64,000 nucleotides of DNA, from the NCBI GenBank assembly GCA_030248195.1, contig JASAND010026574.1:1-64000 (forward strand). Reading direction: 5' to 3'. Both the position numbers and the translations under genes were made by a program. Positions 59,217 to 64,000 of the stretch are shown here, one piece after another. Positions within the stretch are counted from its first letter, which is position 1, and each line of letters starts with the position of its first letter. This DNA comes from Trissonchulus latispiculum. Its lineage: Eukaryota > Nematoda > Enoplea > Enoplida > Ironidae. Below the pieces are notes generated by a model, which did not search any database, was not told where the DNA came from, and worked only from the letters and a program-made list of their open reading frames with translations.

Positions 59217-62200
59217 GCTGCTGTTGTTGATGGCTGTTGGGCCTTCAGGGGATGGCCTTCGGAGCTGATAAGGTCAGTGGCAAAATTCGACTGATTTCAC
59301 CGTCCTGATCTGCCTTGGAAAACCATTTGTTGCAAAGGAATAGATAGACCTGATTATTCTGGGGATCATGGATGTCAACGCAGTCCACGTGCCGGATTGA
59401 CCCCTGCATTGTCATGCCAAAGTGTGATTTCTTTGACAGGTGTGAGTAGAGGGAGTCTCTCCCGCCGAAAAATGTCCGATTAATTTCGCTGAGAGGGGAG
59501 GCCCGTCCGATTCACAGGTCGAGTGAGGCAGAGTGGATCACTCTTGGAGCCCTGGACGCTCACAATCTCAACGTACACCTTCGCCGTCGTAGAGCATCCG
59601 AAAATGTCGCTGGTTTTGATGGCAATGTAGTAGGTAAATTTTTTGTCGTTGTTCGTCTTAGCGGAAGTCATGACTTCAGAAAGTGGTATTTGATGAATAA
59701 GTATAGATCAAGTTCGATTTTTAATTTGAGAAAAGTACAATGTTGATTGAGTTATATTCGAGTGGAGTTCGTTGCTTTGAGCTAGAGATTTGCCGACAAA
59801 CGTATTTGGCAAAAGTGTGATTATTTGATTTTAAACATCAATTTCTCAAAAATTAGCCCATGGATTCGCGTAAGCTTTGGCAGGAGGAAAAAGAAAAAAG
59901 TCCTGTTGAGCCAAATCCATAAAATTTCCCTCGACCGACATGTCCTTCATATCATGGTACTGATAAATTTTGCCCGATTGTATATAAAGTTTTGAAAAAT
60001 CGATACTCAATGTTTGATGGTCTATATTTAGTTAGTATGTCAAAAAGTTTTGCTGATTTTGTGAAAATTTTACTTTTATCGTATTTAGTGATAACAAGCT
60101 TTAAGACGGTGTGTCAAACTTTTCCAACTCGCAAAACATTTATATATTACGTTTCAAGATTTCCCTCACAAAAGGATACCACCACATTAAGACCTTACGA
60201 CCATAGGATAACGTAGGGGTGGAATGGGGGGTGCAGACCCCAGACCGACAAAAACGGGTAGACCCCCTCAGCGAAAAGGAAAAAAGGGCAGATCCTATCG
60301 TCCAGAAAGGATAAAGGGTAGACCCCTCAGCGATGTTTACTAAAAATTGCTAATTTGTTAGCAAGTTTTAGCGGTTTTTTCAAAAAATTTCTTGAAAAGA
60401 TTTTAGGGGTGGACCCCTCGCCGAGGTCGGGATAGACCCCCCCCCAGAATCGAACCCCGTGTTAATGTATGCTTACGACAATATTAAAATTTCAATGCTA
60501 CAGCGATTGAAAGGTCAAATACCGCAAGTGGGATTATATGGGATTGGAAAAAGCAAGTTCGGACAAATGGGATGGGATGGGAAGGCGAATTTGAAAATTT
60601 GGTGGGATGGGATGGGATGGGATCAGAGAATTCGTCCCATTTGCCAACTCTGATAAGAGCACATTTTTGTAGGCTTCAAGTTTCTTTCTGCTTCACAATT
60701 TTCCTCATTGTTGGTGATGAATGAAAGAAATTTAGAATCTTGATGTAACTTTTTCAAATTTGTGTTGCTCTTCTAAAAACAATATCTTTGTTAATTGTAC
60801 GTGATCTTTTTTCGTAATAAACCGTTTCCTGTATATCAAAACGAATTGTCCTTTTCAGGAAATCCAGTTGATGTCAACATTACCATTCACGTTTCAAGTA
60901 TTAGTACAGTGTCGGAAGTAGCTATGGTGAGCGACATTTTATTGAGTAGGCAGTGGGGCGAAGGGGCAACACTGGTGCAATTGAGCAGGAGGTTCCACTC
61001 CACCGTACATGAAACTTTGTTATTGTACTGTACTTAGATGTAGTGGTGGGAACAACCGGCCAGATCAGGTCTCTGAACGGTTTTTACTGCAATCTAGAAT
61101 CTAGAATCTAGAAATCTATATATATTGCAGTAAAGAATAAATAGGTTCGTTTGTAACAGCTATTTAACATTAAGTTAATGTTTAAGGATTATACAATTGA
61201 CATGTATCTGCGCCAAATGTGGGTGGACCCTCGATTAACCTTTGATGGTATTGAAGGAGACCTGACAATCGGCGTTCAATACATGAAAAGTATATGGGTC
61301 CCCGATACATTCTTCCCCAATGAAAAAAGGTCCTTTTTCCATGATGCTACTACTCACAATTCTTTTCTCAGGATTACCCCTGAAGGAAAAGTCACAACTA
61401 GCCAAAGGTATGTTAAACAAAAGCATAAAAATATTATCAAGAGTGCATGATTTCTACATAACACAAGAAGAAGGGTATCACTTATCAGTAAGGTTCTCCT
61501 CCTATTTTCAATATGTTCTGGTGGTCCAGTAGGTCAATGTTTTCCCGTTTGGGGGAGGCAACAAAACCTATGTGTCTCCATCGGTTTAAACATTTGAACC
61601 GACAAACGGACAATCAGAATGTTAAAACCTCTTTCCATTTAGGTGAGGATCTATCAAGAGTAGTTTTAGCTGATACTCTCGTGCTCCCATTCAAGGGGAA
61701 AGCTCAATAAGAGGTCTCGTAGGGGATAGAATAGCCAGTGAAGGAATTTTTATTTGGAAAGGGTGCGGCCAGCAGCCAATAATCGGATTCGGCAAATGTT
61801 AGCTGTTGGTACTCCCTTTCTTCTGGCATCCTTGCATTTTCACTCCCTTTAAATGGGGAGCCTTGTCGACCAACTTTTACGAAAGGCAATGAAGAGAAGC
61901 TGTCAACATCAATGGCAAACTTTAAGCTGTCACTTTTTGCTAAATTTCCCTGAAATTAAAATTTTGTGTCTATGCCAATGTTGTTATGTTGTTTCTGAAA
62001 TTACAAAATTTAAAACATTCCGTAATACCAAGACCCACACCACAACATTGGTATGGTTTGAATTGAATGCGTTTGACCACGGGCAGATTCCACAAAATTT
62101 GTCGACTACTAGATGCGACAACTAGACTCTTTGGCCTCTGTCCGCGAAAACCAGTGCACAATTGATCGACTGAGACTGCTTTCAAACTGGCGTGATTAGA

Positions 62201-64000
62201 AATCTTTTGGAAAGCAGAATTAATGATGGATTTTGTAATCATCTGTCAAGCTTTCGAAACTTTGCAATTTAAACTACATCGGATTATGTGAAAGATTATA
62301 ACTCTTAAACTAAAATATATGGGCGCCAATAGTTAACAATAGTACATAATTTTAGGTTAACAGTAACCGCAACTTGCCCTATGGAGCTTCACTTATTTCC
62401 TCTTGACTCCCAAGCCTGTACACTTGAAATTGAAAGCTGTAAGTGGTACCGATGATCATTTTGCACAAAAGTGCAGTAACATAATATGTCAATATCAATA
62501 CGAGTATGTTATGTTCGATATAATATAGTGCAATTATGTGTACTTATTTTGGATCTTGTATGGATAACTAACTTCCTTGCTCAGTGGAAGCCGTAACTTC
62601 ATCATTTGAGTAATCATTTACATCTGTGGCATACGCTCATACATTCCAGCACCCAATTTTATCTCGGGTCCTCTCAGCTGGAAGATTTACCTCAACATAG
62701 TAACAGCAAGAGTACAAAAAATTCGAAGCAACAAAGACTAAAACAGGATTACTTCCCAATTAGGTATCTGTACCGTTTGTCTGTGATTATTGTGCATAAT
62801 TTAGATGGATACTCTACCAGAGATATAAAATATCGATGGGCAATTGGAAAAAAATCTGTGACCAAGGCTGACTTTAAACTTCCACAGTTCAAACTTACCG
62901 GATTCCATATTACAGAAAAACAGGCAGCGTTGAGTACTGGTAAGAGTGTACATCAACTGACATAAACACAGTTACCAGAACAGTTACATTTTTATCAGCT
63001 ACCGAGGATATAATCCAGTTTATCGTAGGACATCGTTTTGATAATATGCAGACCTAGACCAATAATGTTAACTTTCGGTAAAACATCTTATACTGTTCAG
63101 TTTAAAAGAAAGCTGGATCGGATAACAAAACTGCGCAAAATTTCCACAAAAATTTTTTATGTATATAAAGCGCCTATTCAAGCAGAGTACTCTTTTCTTT
63201 AAGATTGAGTAATTATTGGTTAAGAGTTATATTTAAGATATAGTTAGGTCCATCGACATTGTTTGCTGTACGTTATTCAATTAAGTTTTAATTTATTATC
63301 GAGATATTCCACCTGCCCAACTATAATTTGTAAAATGTTATTTTATTTAGGTAATTATTCACGATTAGCCTGTACATTCAAATTTTCTCGAAGTTTGGGG
63401 TTTTATCTGATACAAATTTACCTTCCCTCACAGTTGATAGTCATAATTTCCTGGGTATCGTTCTGGCTGAGTAGAGACGCCACTCCTGCTCGAGTTGCTC
63501 TCGGAGTGACAACTGTGCTAACCATGACAACTTTGATGACTACAACTAATTCATCTATGCCGAAGGTACAAAATTACAACAAATGAGTCCATTCATTAAA
63601 CAAGTGTCTAATTAAATTCCTGTCTTTTTGATGTTTTTCAGATACATTTATTATATATTGTATATAAGCTTACTTCGAATATAAATGCAGAAAACCCGCT
63701 CAATGTTCGATTAGTTCCAAGAACTTTTCGTTTGGATTTAAGACTGATCGCCTTGTCTTCGTGGCCACGGGATCTGCACATTTGCACATTTGATTGCGTA
63801 TTATGGCCTAAGTTCGAATGGTCTACTTTACTTTTAGAATTTCAACTAATTTTATTACTTATTATTTATTTATTATAGGTATCTTATATCAAATCCATTG
63901 ACATATATCTGATAACGTGCTTTTTTATGGTGTTTGCTACTCTGCTTGAGTATGCGGCCGTGGGATATCTAAACAAGAAGCTCAGGATGAGAAAAGAAAC
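56442..64000 (+). CDS. GABA-gated chloride channel subunit, RDL type, gene 2 (3' end cut by window)
   Basis: Tandem paralogue of gene 1, starting 934 bp after its stop codon and with identical intron positions and phases. Exons: 56442-56536, 56918-57030, 60859-60926, 61187-61407, 62356-62438, 62805-62939, 63351-63565 and 63879 to beyond the edge; 350 residues plus two bases are in view. The signal peptide [20 protein letters not shown] differs from that of gene 1, but both first exons end in a TEEE run. Landmarks: [27 protein letters not shown], Cys-loop C173-C187, ESYGYS, M1, [14 protein letters not shown] with the usual Ala288 (2') and Thr292 (6'), and M3 with [13 protein letters not shown]. 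The M3-M4 loop and M4 are outside. Intron 2 has grown from about 210 to 3828 bp through the insertion at 57043-60652. Confidence 0.95.
57798..58153. mobile_element. Non-autonomous hAT-like element, TSD aattaatt
   Basis: The ends CAGGGGCGGATCCAGGGGG and CTGGATCCGCCAGTG are flanked by aattaatt at 57790-57797 and 58154-58161. The interior shares the hairpin (GCGCATTCGGCGCG) and neighbouring text (ttgcctaaaaatgtcaag) with 9406-9993. The repetitive AATT flank weakens the duplication alone, but the ends are distinctive. Confidence 0.82.
58535..58810 (+). repeat. Unoccupied copy of the 43.9/45.3 kb repeat
   Basis: It reads through 'ctgtgtgatgaacgcacc' without interruption at the place where the other copy holds the 44060-45275 element. 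Confidence 0.75.
59118..59230. repeat. (GTT)n microsatellite, imperfect
   Basis: About 35 GTT units with GCT/GAT/GTC interruptions. The poly-Leu frame across it is not a gene. Confidence 0.9.

Larger units (their letters stand above)
57287..60190 (-). mobile_element. TTAA-flanked type 2 element, enlarged by nested insertions
   Basis: TTAAGGTGCTGGTATCGC at the left and GGATACCACCACATTAA at the right. Its outer parts match 27409-28394 in reverse orientation (58.3-58.4 kb against 28.05-28.15 kb; 59.93-60.19 kb against 27.42-27.70 kb). Confidence 0.6.
57043..60652. mobile_element. Composite hAT-like insertion with GGGAT-repeat arms, TSD ataagagc
   Basis: The ends CAGTGTTGGCATCTGGG and CCCATTTGCCAACTCTG have ataagagc repeated exactly at 57035-57042 and 60653-60660. 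Arms are GGGATGGGAT-type repeats (57060-57115, 60565-60625). The element begins 12 bp after the exon 2 donor of receptor gene 2. Inside lie a TTAA-type element (57287-60190), itself carrying 57798-58153, the empty-site repeat (58535-58810) and a GTT repeat. Confidence 0.92.

Overview
The window is nuclear DNA from an invertebrate animal. Its genes have short exons with GT-AG introns. The introns and flanks are AT-rich and full of DNA transposons. The receptor genes are of the bilaterian or cnidarian RDL type. I cannot name the phylum from the sequence.

Three host genes can be supported. (1) 212-7102, minus strand: six internal exons of a hexokinase. Its first exon and its C-terminal half are not seen. 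(2) 47249-55507, plus strand: a complete nine-exon GABA-gated chloride channel of the RDL type, 500 residues. (3) 56442-64000, plus strand: a tandem paralogue with the same exon phases, cut by the window edge inside exon 8. The two receptors start with unrelated-looking signal peptides but are very similar afterwards. The first carries Ser at M2 position 2' and Leu at 6'; the second keeps the usual Ala and Thr.

A spliced retroelement ORF1 with a CCHC knuckle, of DIRS-like appearance, lies at 33010-33992. Part of a second reading frame follows it.

Most of the rest is mobile DNA. At least eight elements have an exact 8-bp target duplication and short terminal inverted repeats (TIRs) of hAT type: 9406-9993, 14006-14277, 20398-21524, 21794-22278, 25414-25851, 39919-41922, 49003-49530 and 57043-60652, plus the nested 57798-58153. 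44060-45275 has a 7/8 duplication and an unoccupied paralogue at 58.7 kb. Several of these have arms made of a short GC-rich repeat whose unit differs from element to element (GGCCCG, CCGGAG, GGGGCC, GGCTCG, GTCTCG, GGGAT). A second group (865-3860, 39315-39727, 50048-51596) has GGGCC...TTTCATAAAA ends and looks PIF/Harbinger-like. A third group is bounded by TTAA (7.9-8.9, 26.4-28.4 and 57.3-60.2 kb).

Layout: 0.2-7.1 kb hexokinase with intronic insertions; 7.3-10 kb TTAA and hAT elements; 10.3-17.1 kb foldback elements, satellite-like tandem repeats and a repeated unit of about 750 bp; 17.9-26 kb G/C-homopolymer-rich nested hAT elements, with a 180-base G run; 26.4-28.4 kb paired TTAA elements; 28.4-33 kb no gene recognised; 33-34.2 kb retroelement; 34.2-47.2 kb no gene recognised, with several transposons; 47.2-64 kb tandem RDL-type receptors with transposons and a 620-bp GT repeat in their introns.
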